The notes: generated by a model not told the origin, from the letters alone. DNA of 14,124 bases from Bacteroidales bacterium (GCA_004555955.1 SFJG01000054.1:1-14124), one strand, 5' to 3'; shown: positions 8,030 to 14,124, counted from the first letter of the stretch. Translations and numbers: made by a program.

Positions 8030-8061
8030 CAAAGTTACACTGATTTTTGTTTTCTACCAAA
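8030..8061 (-). promoter_or_regulatory. Promoter of the tRNA gene
   Basis: A canonical Bacteroidetes promoter on the minus strand: TTTG at 8058-8061, a spacer of exactly 20 nt, and TAACTTTG at 8030-8037. The predicted start of transcription is a few bases before the tRNA 5' end at 8018. Confidence 0.85.
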
Positions 8062-8150
8062 TTTTTAACCCATAATTTCTTTAATAATTTTTTAATCGTC
8101 TATGATTGAGTGAGTTATGGCGTTTCGTAATTACTTTTAACACCAAATAT

Positions 8151-8181
8151 TTTGAAAAGCCTACAATTATGACTACTTTTG
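8151..8181 (+). promoter_or_regulatory. Promoter of the B12 (btuG) operon
   Basis: TTTG at 8151-8154, a 19-nt spacer, and TACTTTTG at 8174-8181 match the Bacteroidetes -33/-7 consensus. The expected transcription start (about 8186-8188) falls at the 5' edge of the cobalamin aptamer, so the riboswitch is the first thing transcribed. It is divergent from the tRNA promoter. Confidence 0.85.
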
Positions 8182-8189
8182 TGGCGTGT

Positions 8190-8349
8190 TTCGTAGGTTT
8201 CCCCTCGGGGAATTAATTGGGAATCGGGTGAGAGTCCCGAACAGTCCCGCTGCTGTAACTCCGTAAAACGTTGAGCGACAATTGCGTCACTGGCACATTC
8301 GCCGGGAAGACAGCCGCTCATGGAGAAGTCAGAAGACCAGCCTGTCGAA
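8190..8349 (+). promoter_or_regulatory. Cobalamin riboswitch 1 (aptamer) upstream of btuG
   Basis: The aptamer core is recognisable from its conserved blocks. GGGAATCGGGTGAGAGTCCC and GAACAGTCCCGCTGCTGTAA are followed by GTCACTGG, CGGGAAG and the B12 box AGTCAGAAGACCAGCCTG. P1 is formed by TTCG-TAGG (8190-8197) with CCTG-TCGAA near 8341-8349. An internal helix TGAGCG (8272-8277)/CGCTCA (8315-8320) is replaced by a different paired sequence in the second copy, which supports the fold. Cobalamin riboswitches normally repress the downstream gene when B12 is plentiful. The downstream arms at 8355-8452 look like a translational expression platform. Confidence 0.96.
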
Positions 8350-8354
8350 TCGTC

Positions 8355-8452
8355 GTAAGTGCTTGCGAGGATTGAGCCGATGACACTTCTATTTTGCGTC
8401 TTCCCTTTATTACATCCTTTTCGCACTTACTTGCATAACACAGAGAAGGATG
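8355..8452 (+). promoter_or_regulatory. Putative translational expression platform of riboswitch 1
   Basis: Segment 8413-8422 is complementary to 8443-8452, which contains the purine-rich ribosome-binding region and the btuG ATG: a 10-bp helix with one G.U pair. The adjacent segment 8423-8430 (GCACTTAC) pairs perfectly with 8355-8362 (GTAAGTGC). That helix can extend through 8368-8372 with 8414-8418 (AGGAT/ATCCT), consuming the start-blocking arm. The two states are therefore mutually exclusive on paper. No T-tract terminator is present. Folding was judged by eye only. Confidence 0.6.
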
Positions 8453-9607
8453 AAACTGAAACAACTCATATTGCCGATTTTGCTACTTGCCGCTACGACA
8501 GCGTGCGAGCGCGACGATGTGCTCGTTGAGTCGGAGGCTTCGCACGTGACGGTGCCTACCTTTACAGACGTCGACGGCTTCTACCTACTCAATGAGGGTA
8601 ATATGGGCGAAAACAAGGCGTCGCTCGACTGGTTTGACGCCGCCGAAGGAACATACTATCGCAACATCTATGCCGAGCGCAACCCCAATGTTGTCAAAGA
8701 CTTAGGCGACGTTGGCAATGACCTTCTCATCTATCGCGACCGTCTTTATGCCGTTATCAATTGCTCCCATAAGGTGGAAGTGATGCGCGCCGACGACGCG
8801 GTGCGCATTGCTAAAATCGACATCCCCAATTGCCGCTATGCGGTGGCTGCTAACGGCTTCGTCTATGTGAGCAGTTACGTCGGACCCGTGCAGATTGACC
8901 CTCACGCGCCCCGCGGTGCCGTATTTAAGGTCGACGCCGAATCGCTCGACGTGGTCGGTTCGGTGGAGGTCGGCTATCAGCCCGAGCAGATGACCATCAT
9001 CGGAAATCGCCTCTACGTTGCCAATTCCGGTGGCTATCGCGTGCCCGACTACGACAACACCGTGTCGGTCATCGACCTCGACACGTTCGAGCCGCTCGAC
9101 GTTATTGTTTTCGACAATGCATCCAACTTTCACTGCCTCACCAACGACCGACAAGGGCGTCTCTGGCTGTCGTCGCGCGGCGACTACTACGGCGAACATT
9201 CCGACCTCTACGTCGTTGACCCGATTGGCAAGAAAGTGGTCAAAGAGTTCGACCTCCCCGTGGCGGATATGTGGGTCGACGACGACAAACTTTATGCACT
9301 TAGTTCCGAATTCAGTTTCGTCGACGGCGAAGAGTCAACGGCTTTTGTGGTTATCGATATGAACACGATGGAAATCGTCGACCGCAACTTCATCCACGAC
9401 GGCACCGATGCCAAGATGAAGCGGCCGTATACCATAGCCGTCGACCCGATTTCGAAAGATATCTACGTAGGCGACGCCAAACTCTATGTCGTTTCGGGCA
9501 CGCTCTACTGTTTCGGCGCCGACGGCGTGCTCAAGTGGAAGAATACAACCGGGCAAATTCCCGGCGATATAGCTTTTAAAGGAAATAAAATCAATGATTA
9601 TGAATAA
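8450..9607 (+). CDS. btuG: BtuG-like cobalamin-binding surface lipoprotein (YncE-type beta-propeller)
   Basis: Predicted outer-surface lipoprotein that captures vitamin B12 with very high affinity and passes it to the BtuB transporter, as known for Bacteroides BtuG. The 385-aa protein has a signal peptide with lipobox TTAC (Cys19) followed by ERDD, an acidic surface-export signal. The mature part shows propeller repeats: FYLLNEGNMGENKASLDWFD, NIYAERNPNVVKDLGDVGND, VINCSHKVEVM, ANSGGYRVPDYDNTVSVIDL, and a closing GTLYCFGADGVLKWKNTTG. These match my recollection of the BtuG family closely. The ATG at 8450 follows GAGAAGG and is controlled by cobalamin riboswitch 1. The 3' end overlaps the next gene by 14 nt. 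Propeller geometry and cobalamin contacts cannot be shown from sequence alone. A general YncE/DUF5074 annotation is the conservative alternative. Confidence 0.88.
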   Translation: MKLKQLILPILLLAATTACERDDVLVESEASHVTVPTFTDVDGFYLLNEGNMGENKASLDWFDAAEGTYYRNIYAERNPNVVKDLGDVGNDLLIYRDRLYAVINCSHKVEVMRADDAVRIAKIDIPNCRYAVAANGFVYVSSYVGPVQIDPHAPRGAVFKVDAESLDVVGSVEVGYQPEQMTIIGNRLYVANSGGYRVPDYDNTVSVIDLDTFEPLDVIVFDNASNFHCLTNDRQGRLWLSSRGDYYGEHSDLYVVDPIGKKVVKEFDLPVADMWVDDDKLYALSSEFSFVDGEESTAFVVIDMNTMEIVDRNFIHDGTDAKMKRPYTIAVDPISKDIYVGDAKLYVVSGTLYCFGADGVLKWKNTTGQIPGDIAFKGNKINDYE

Positions 9608-10805
9608 GTTACTGATATTTGCTGCTGCCGTTGCGGCACTTGAGGCATCCGCCGCGAGTCCCGTGCACAACCGCGTTATCGACTATTCGCCGGCGCCGGG
9701 GCAGTTTGTCAACCTCCTGCCGGAATGGGAAGAAGGCGACGATGCGGCGGCTATGGCAGCCAAGGCATTACAAGCAATGACCGTCGACGAGAGCATCATC
9801 TCGCTCGGAGGGTGGGGCGGTTCGGTCACCGTAGGGTTCGAGCGCACCATCGTCAACGTGCCGGGCAAGCGCGACATATACATCGAGGGCAACTCCTTCT
9901 CTAACGGAACGGCTAACGCCGGAAGTGCCGAGCCGGGCGTGGTTTGGGTGGCTTACGACATAAACGGCAACGGCGAGCCCGACGACAACGAATGGTTTGA
10001 AATTGCCGGTAGTGAGTATGGCAATTCGCAGCTCAACTACCGCGCTACCTATACCCGTCCCGCTTCAGCGTCGGAGGCTATCGGCTGGACTGACAACTAC
10101 GGCGGTAGCGGTATTATTGACCGACTTTCCTTCCATAAACAAGACTATTGGCCGCTGTGGGTCGACGCTTCGACGCTGACTTTCGACGGCATTCGTCTGC
10201 CCGACAATTCCGAGAACCAAGGCACTGAGTCGGAGCCCTACTATGTGCTTACGGCGTTCGACTATGGCTATGCCGACAATCAGCCGAACCTCGACGGCAA
10301 CGGCAATTATAACGAAGGCGCGAAAATCGATATCGACTGGGCTATCGACCGCGACGGCAATGCGGTGCACCTTCCGGGTGTCGACTTTGTGCGTATCTAC
10401 ACCGGCATCAACCAATTCAACGGCTGGATTGGCGAATGTAGCACGGAGGTAGGGCGTGTAATGAATGCTCACATCGTCAGCCAAGGCAATTCGGAGGTCG
10501 TCGATGAGTCGATTACGGTCGACCCGAAAGTGCTTGCCGACTTCCTCGAAAAATATGGCGACAACGGTGGTGCAGAGGCGCTTACGACCGACGACGTGCG
10601 CGTATATTTGACCCCGTCGGGTGTGCTTCGCTTTACCCTCGTTGCTCCGGCAGTGCTCAACATCTACGACTCGCTCGGCGCTCGACGCACGGCACAAAGC
10701 CTCGGTGCGGGAGCTCAAGAGGTCGACCTTTCGTCGATGCCCAACGGCGTATATGTCGTCGCAATTGGAAAATCGGCGCATAAAATAATGATAAACAAGA
10801 GATAA
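9594..10805 (+). CDS. Secreted surface protein of the B12 locus, with EF-hand-like loop and T9SS-type C-terminal tail
   Basis: A 403-aa exported protein of a family that, as far as I recall, recurs beside btuG/btuB genes in Bacteroidetes (often annotated 'cell surface protein' or PKD-like). Its own activity is unknown. It has a signal peptide (MNKLLIFAAAVAALEASAA) and no lipobox. The conserved start is YSPAPGQFVNLLPEWEEGD, then ISLGGWGGSVTVGFERTIVN and GKRDIYIEGNSF. A DINGNGEPDDNE segment (122-133) fits the 12-residue EF-hand/dockerin calcium loop. The C-terminal ~75 residues (LNIYDSLGARR, DLSSMPNGVYVVAIG, ending KIMINKR) look like a T9SS type A sorting domain, implying export and attachment by T9SS. 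It overlaps btuG by 14 nt, so it shares that mRNA and B12 control. ATG 9600 is an alternative start. Cobalamin binding is inferred from context only. Confidence 0.82.
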   Translation: MIMNKLLIFAAAVAALEASAASPVHNRVIDYSPAPGQFVNLLPEWEEGDDAAAMAAKALQAMTVDESIISLGGWGGSVTVGFERTIVNVPGKRDIYIEGNSFSNGTANAGSAEPGVVWVAYDINGNGEPDDNEWFEIAGSEYGNSQLNYRATYTRPASASEAIGWTDNYGGSGIIDRLSFHKQDYWPLWVDASTLTFDGIRLPDNSENQGTESEPYYVLTAFDYGYADNQPNLDGNGNYNEGAKIDIDWAIDRDGNAVHLPGVDFVRIYTGINQFNGWIGECSTEVGRVMNAHIVSQGNSEVVDESITVDPKVLADFLEKYGDNGGAEALTTDDVRVYLTPSGVLRFTLVAPAVLNIYDSLGARRTAQSLGAGAQEVDLSSMPNGVYVVAIGKSAHKIMINKR

Positions 10806-10820
10806 ACTCAAGATATATTT

Positions 10821-10985
10821 ATAATCAGGTTGGGAGCAATCCCACTAAGAGGGAATCGGGTGAAAGTCCCGAACAGTCCCGCTGCTGTAACTCCAAAGAA
10901 CAGCATCTGCCGACGAAAACGTCACTGGTTCGCTACCGGGAAGGCATTGCAGATGCGGAGAAGTCAGAAGACCTGCCTGGTTTAT
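10821..10985 (+). promoter_or_regulatory. Cobalamin riboswitch 2 (aptamer), between the second and third B12 genes
   Basis: It has the same conserved blocks as the first aptamer: GGGAATCGGGTGAAAGTCCC, GAACAGTCCCGCTGCTGTAA, GTCACTGG, CGGGAAGG and the B12 box AGTCAGAAGACCTGCCTGG. P1 is ATAATCAGG (10821-10829) with CCTGGTTTAT (10976-10985). The internal helix GCATCTGC (10903-10910)/GCAGATGC (10949-10956) is sequence-divergent but structurally equivalent to TGAGCG/CGCTCA in copy 1. It begins 15 nt after the preceding stop codon, and no good TTTG/TAnnTTTG promoter was found, so it is probably intercistronic. Confidence 0.96.
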
Positions 10986-10995
10986 ATGCTCAAAA

Positions 10996-11117
10996 CGCTT
11001 ACGGTGAATAGGCAGAGCAGTGTGGCAACCCTCCTTCTATAGGCGTGTTTCTTCATTCGTAAGCGATATATATAATAAGGTATTAACCAATTTATATAAC
11101 TTACTGATATGAAGAAA
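10996..11117 (+). promoter_or_regulatory. Putative translational expression platform of riboswitch 2
   Basis: TTTCTTCAT (11048-11056) is perfectly complementary to ATGAAGAAA (11109-11117), the start codon region of the next gene. CGTAAGCG (11058-11065), one base downstream, pairs perfectly with CGCTTACG (10996-11003). That helix can extend via TGAA (11005-11008)/TTCA (11052-11055), taking over part of the start-blocking arm. The arrangement matches that after riboswitch 1 although the sequences are unrelated. No intrinsic terminator is visible. Judged by eye. Confidence 0.6.
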
Positions 11118-12710
11118 TTTACACTTTTAACAATCGCACTTGCGGCAATCTTCGCCGCTAATGCCGAGTCGCAATCTTCGGCAAATTATCAAGATGGATT
11201 CTTCGTTGTCAACGAAGGCCGTTACGGAACCGACCCGGGTTCAATCAACTGGTTTGGCGCCGACGGAACTATGCAGTACAACGTCGAGACGTTGGCAAGC
11301 GGCACAAATCCGCTGGGCAACACGTCGCAGTATGGCACAATCTATGGCAACCGCTTCTACACCATTTCGAAGCAGGGCGCGCGCCTGGTGACTTTCGATG
11401 CGGTAACGATGCAGATGCTATCATCGGTGTCTGAAATCGGTGGCGACGGCCGCGCTTTTGTCGGCATTACGACCGAAAAAGCCTATATAGGAACGACCGA
11501 CGGTATTCGCATTGTTGACCTCACTACAGGTGCTGTCGGCGTTAAAATTGAAGGCACTTCCGACGAAGTGGGCACAATGGAACGCGTTGGCAACTATGTG
11601 TTTGCAACCTCGCGCAACGACATTATTTATGTAGTCGACCCGGCTACCGATGCATTGGTAACCTCGATAGAGGCTTCGGGCGTCAGCGGTCTCACCGTGG
11701 CTAGCGATGGTTATGTTTGGGCAAACTGCGGCTCATCGGTTATGCGCATTAATCCCGTTGACCTTCAAACGGTTACATCCGATGTGACCAACTCGTTGCC
11801 GACGCAGTGGGGCGCTTGGAAGCCCGATTTGTTTGTGGCTTCGCCTACCGAAGATGCCATCTTCTACGCATGGGGCGGCGCTTGGTCGCAAAACAAACTC
11901 GGCAAACTTACGCTCAATGCCGACGGAACGGTTGCCGACGACACTGATTTCGCGTTTACTATGCCTGCAGGTATGACAGAGACGAATACACAAGAGTTTT
12001 ACGGCACGCTCGGCATCGACCCGCACACCGGCTATCTCGTTGCTATGACCGTGCAATCGGGCTGGGGCAGCAACTATTTGTACAACTGGGTACACCTTAT
12101 TAATACTGAAACCGGCGCAATTGCTCAATCTTATTTCCCGACGAATGCTAACGGCGAAGGCAACTATTGGTTCCCCTCGATGCCGGTATTCCCCGACGTT
12201 GCCGACCCTGAGATTACGCTCACCGACATTGCCCTCGACAATAATATGCTCGTGCTCACAAAGCCGAATATTATCAGCGACGACAATCTTCCGGCAAGGG
12301 CTGTCGTTGAGGCTTCGACCGAAAGCGGTGTGTTCAGCGTTGAGAACGACGGCATAAACCTCACCATACTGCCTAAGAAAAATGGTTCGGGTGAGCTGAA
12401 AATCAGCGTAAATTCCAACGGTAAAGTAGCAGAAAAGACTGTCGCAGTGACTGTTTCGGGTGTCGGTGGCATCAACGATGTTATGTCGGGCGTGAGAGTC
12501 TATGTGTCAGCGACCGGCAGCACACTCTACATCGCCGGAGCCGACAGTGCGCAAGCGTCGCTCTTCAACGCAGCGGGTTGCCACGTTGCCGACATTGCGG
12601 TGGCACAAACGGCTACCTACGACATGTCAGCCCTTGCTACGGGTGTCTATTTCGTTCGCCTGAGCCAAAACGGAACGGTTAAGACTTTCAAAGTAGTGAA
12701 GCGTAAGTAA
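11109..12710 (+). CDS. Secreted BtuG/DUF5074-like beta-propeller with Ig-like region and T9SS-type tail
   Basis: A 533-aa exported protein under control of the second cobalamin riboswitch, so probably a cobalamin-capture or accessory surface protein. It has a signal peptide (MKKFTLLTIALAAIFAANA) and no lipobox. The propeller region (about 25-360) opens with YQDGFFVVNEGRYGTDPGSINWFG, parallel to the NEG-x-G...WFD opening of the btuG product. Blades include IYGNRFYTISKQGARLVTFD and NDIIYVVDPATDALVTSIEAS. An Ig-like part follows (about 365-450, ending KTVAVTVSG). The last 81 residues (from GGINDVMSG) carry LFNAAGCHV, YDMSALATGVYFVRL and TFKVVKRK, the pattern of a T9SS type A sorting domain. It lacks several btuG landmarks such as the NCSHKVEVM segment, so it is a distant relative, and cobalamin binding is inferred from regulation and fold. 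Confidence 0.82.
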   Translation: MKKFTLLTIALAAIFAANAESQSSANYQDGFFVVNEGRYGTDPGSINWFGADGTMQYNVETLASGTNPLGNTSQYGTIYGNRFYTISKQGARLVTFDAVTMQMLSSVSEIGGDGRAFVGITTEKAYIGTTDGIRIVDLTTGAVGVKIEGTSDEVGTMERVGNYVFATSRNDIIYVVDPATDALVTSIEASGVSGLTVASDGYVWANCGSSVMRINPVDLQTVTSDVTNSLPTQWGAWKPDLFVASPTEDAIFYAWGGAWSQNKLGKLTLNADGTVADDTDFAFTMPAGMTETNTQEFYGTLGIDPHTGYLVAMTVQSGWGSNYLYNWVHLINTETGAIAQSYFPTNANGEGNYWFPSMPVFPDVADPEITLTDIALDNNMLVLTKPNIISDDNLPARAVVEASTESGVFSVENDGINLTILPKKNGSGELKISVNSNGKVAEKTVAVTVSGVGGINDVMSGVRVYVSATGSTLYIAGADSAQASLFNAAGCHVADIAVAQTATYDMSALATGVYFVRLSQNGTVKTFKVVKRK

Positions 12711-12792
12711 TTATATATTTCTCCTAAAACTGTTTGAATAGGAATAGTTTAAGCAAGAATTTTTTTCTAAAAAGTATTATTTATCGATTTAT

Positions 12793-12823
12793 AAAACCGC
12801 CGTCTGTGAAGATGGCGGTTTTT
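12793..12823 (+). terminator. Intrinsic terminator of the B12 operon
   Basis: The stem CCGCCGTC / GATGGCGG (one G.T pair), flanked by AAAA and TTTT, has a 6-nt loop TGTGAA and runs into a five-T tract on the plus strand. It lies about 85 nt after the stop of the last B12 gene. Confidence 0.88.
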
Positions 12824-12857
12824 CAGTCTGAACAAGCTGTTTTTCTGCCGCTTTACG

Positions 12858-12887
12858 CAAAAAAAGAGCGCCCGAAAGAGCGCTCTT
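12858..12887 (-). terminator. Intrinsic terminator of the aldolase gene
   Basis: AAGAGCGC (12864-12871) pairs with GCGCTCTT (12880-12887) around an 8-nt loop. On the minus strand it is followed by a run of Ts. It ends transcription of the aldolase and faces the B12-operon terminator. Confidence 0.87.
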
Positions 12888-12909
12888 CGTATAAATGTAA
12901 TAATCAAAA

Positions 12910-13911
12910 TTATTCAGCTTTGCCGTCGCTACCAAGCACGTTGATGATTTTGTGCATGTAGAGTTTCTTCATGTTTTCGCGAGCCGGACCGAGATATTTA
13001 CGCGGGTCGAATTCAGCAGGCGATTCAGCGAATACTTTGCGAACAGCAGCGGTCATAGCCAAACGGCTGTCAGAGTCGATGTTGATTTTGCAAACAGCCG
13101 ACTTAGCAGCTTTGCGAAGCTCTTCTTCGGGGATACCGATAGCAGCCTTCAAAGCGCCACCGTATTTGTTGATAGTCTCAACTTCTTCTTGGGGAACTGA
13201 CGAAGAACCGTGGAGCACGATGGGGAAGCCGGGGAGTTTCTCCATAACTGCGTCGAGCACTTCAAATGCCAATGGCGGCGGAACCAAACGACCTGTTTTG
13301 GGGTCTACGGTGCATTGTTCGGGAGTGAACTTGTATGCGCCATGCGAAGTACCGATAGAGATTGCCAAGCTGTCGCAACCTGTGCGAGTAGCAAAGTCGA
13401 TAACTTCTTCAGGGTTGGTGTAGGTGTGGTGGTCGGAGCTTACTTCGTCTTCAACACCTGCGAGCACGCCGAGTTCGCCTTCTACGGTTACATCGTACTT
13501 GTGTGCGTATTCCACAACTTGTTTTGTCAATGCAACGTTTTCTTCGTAGGGAAGGTGCGAACCGTCAATCATTACTGACGAGAAACCGAAGTCTACGCAC
13601 GATTTGCAGAGCTCGAACGAGTTGCCGTGGTCGAGGTGAAGCACGATTTGCGGGTGCTCCCAACCTAATTCTTTTGCGTATTCTACAGCGCCTTCTGCCA
13701 TGTAGCGAAGTAATGTTTGGTTAGCGTACTTACGCGCACCGCTCGACACTTGAAGAATTACCGGCGACTTCGTTTCGGCTGCTGCTTGGATAATTGCTTG
13801 CAACTGCTCCATGTTGTTGAAGTTGAACGCCGGGATTGCATAACCACCTTTGATTGCCTTTGCAAACATCTCTTTGGTGTTTACAAGACCAAGATCTTTA
13901 TAATTTACCAT
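12910..13911 (-). CDS. fba: Class II fructose-bisphosphate aldolase
   Basis: Zinc-dependent aldolase (EC 4.1.2.13) that interconverts fructose 1,6-bisphosphate with dihydroxyacetone phosphate and glyceraldehyde 3-phosphate in cytoplasmic glycolysis and gluconeogenesis. The 333-aa protein is complete. HLDHG (92-96) holds the catalytic Asp94 and a zinc-binding His95. Further zinc ligands are expected from the Glu of VEGELG, His190 in GTSHGAYK, and His234 in VLHGSSS. KINIDSDSR (275-283) forms the phosphate-binding end. It is monocistronic in this window, with its own promoter and terminator. Its codon use differs from its neighbours, and I found none of the otherwise abundant GTCGAC hexamers in it, consistent with a highly expressed housekeeping gene. 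Tagatose-bisphosphate aldolase is a close relative but less likely. Confidence 0.95.
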   Translation of the reverse strand: MVNYKDLGLVNTKEMFAKAIKGGYAIPAFNFNNMEQLQAIIQAAAETKSPVILQVSSGARKYANQTLLRYMAEGAVEYAKELGWEHPQIVLHLDHGNSFELCKSCVDFGFSSVMIDGSHLPYEENVALTKQVVEYAHKYDVTVEGELGVLAGVEDEVSSDHHTYTNPEEVIDFATRTGCDSLAISIGTSHGAYKFTPEQCTVDPKTGRLVPPPLAFEVLDAVMEKLPGFPIVLHGSSSVPQEEVETINKYGGALKAAIGIPEEELRKAAKSAVCKINIDSDSRLAMTAAVRKVFAESPAEFDPRKYLGPARENMKKLYMHKIINVLGSDGKAE

Positions 13912-13960
13912 AATGTAATGATATAAAGTGAATAAATTGTATCCTTGTTTTTTTTCAGCG

Positions 13961-13992
13961 CAAATTTATCCAAAAAAGTTGACATACCGAAA
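13961..13992 (-). promoter_or_regulatory. Promoter of the aldolase gene
   Basis: On the minus strand there is TTTC (13989-13992, one mismatch to TTTG), a 20-nt spacer, and a perfect -7 box TAAATTTG (13961-13968). The leader to the ATG at 13911 is about 45 nt. The remaining sequence to the window edge (13993-14124) shows no gene or clear signal. Confidence 0.75.
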
Positions 13993-14124
13993 CCTATTAT
14001 ATTAAAAAATAGGAAAATCTGCTACTACTTTTCTACGCTACTTGTCCGCCGGGGTGTTGCTTTGGACTTGGCTTGGACGGCTTTTTGTAACAAAACTGTA
14101 ACAAACAGTGGAATATTGTCACTT

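Noticed and set aside
7945..8190. The tRNA as an integration site for a B12 genomic island
   Set aside because: The tRNA 3' end points away from the B12 genes, no integrase is present, and no repeat of the tRNA 3' end was seen on the far side.
8115..8426. 103-codon minus-strand open frame
   Set aside because: It covers the cobalamin aptamer and its promoter; the RNA structure explains the sequence.
10065..10811. 248-codon minus-strand open frame
   Set aside because: Antisense to the T9SS-tailed B12-locus gene; no domain and no promoter.
10830..11042. 70-codon plus-strand open frame
   Set aside because: It lies across the second cobalamin aptamer and is not a plausible protein.
13993..14124. 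Divergent promoter or small RNA upstream of fba
   Set aside because: Short words such as TTGGAC and TGTAACAAA recur, but no TTTG/TAnnTTTG pair, hairpin or frame supports a feature.

Overview
The window comes from a Bacteroidales genome, most likely a gut lineage such as Muribaculaceae; the genus cannot be fixed from sequence alone. Evidence for this: Bacteroidetes-type promoters (TTTG, a spacer of 19-20, TAnnTTTG) occur before several genes; Shine-Dalgarno sites are scarce; there is a PCMD-domain lipoprotein, a DUF3822-rsmD pair, CBM26-type amylase modules, and C-terminal tails of the type IX secretion (T9SS) kind.

Layout. (1) Positions 1-3254, minus strand: the N-terminal 1084 codons of a large secreted GH13 alpha-amylase. 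It carries four CBM26-like starch-binding modules, three chitobiase-C-terminal-like modules and a complete GH13 catalytic core; its 3' end lies outside the window. (2) Positions 3379-7799, minus strand: a compact run of five genes in the order PCMD lipoprotein, outer-membrane beta-barrel, meso-diaminopimelate dehydrogenase (ddh), DUF3822 protein, rsmD. Gaps are 17, 19 and 45 nt, followed by a 10-nt overlap. (3) Positions 7906-8061, minus strand: a tRNA with anticodon CAT, with a textbook Bacteroidetes promoter and an intrinsic terminator. (4) Positions 8151-12823, plus strand: a vitamin B12 locus. A promoter and cobalamin riboswitch precede a BtuG-like surface lipoprotein gene. This overlaps a gene for a surface protein with an EF-hand-like loop and a T9SS-like tail. 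A second cobalamin riboswitch follows, then a second propeller protein of BtuG/DUF5074 type with a T9SS-like tail, then a terminator. (5) Positions 12858-13992, minus strand: class II fructose-bisphosphate aldolase with its own promoter and terminator, convergent with the B12 locus.

The B12 locus appears to be a cobalamin-capture unit: surface binding proteins made when B12 is scarce, which would hand the vitamin to a TonB-dependent BtuB transporter that is not encoded in the window. The most notable observation is that both riboswitches are followed by the same arrangement of pairing arms built from unrelated sequences. One arm is complementary to the start codon region, and a competing hairpin absorbs that arm. 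This suggests a translational sequestor/anti-sequestor switch. A second observation is the strong excess of the palindrome GTCGAC (at least 27 copies against about 3.4 expected), in several reading frames.
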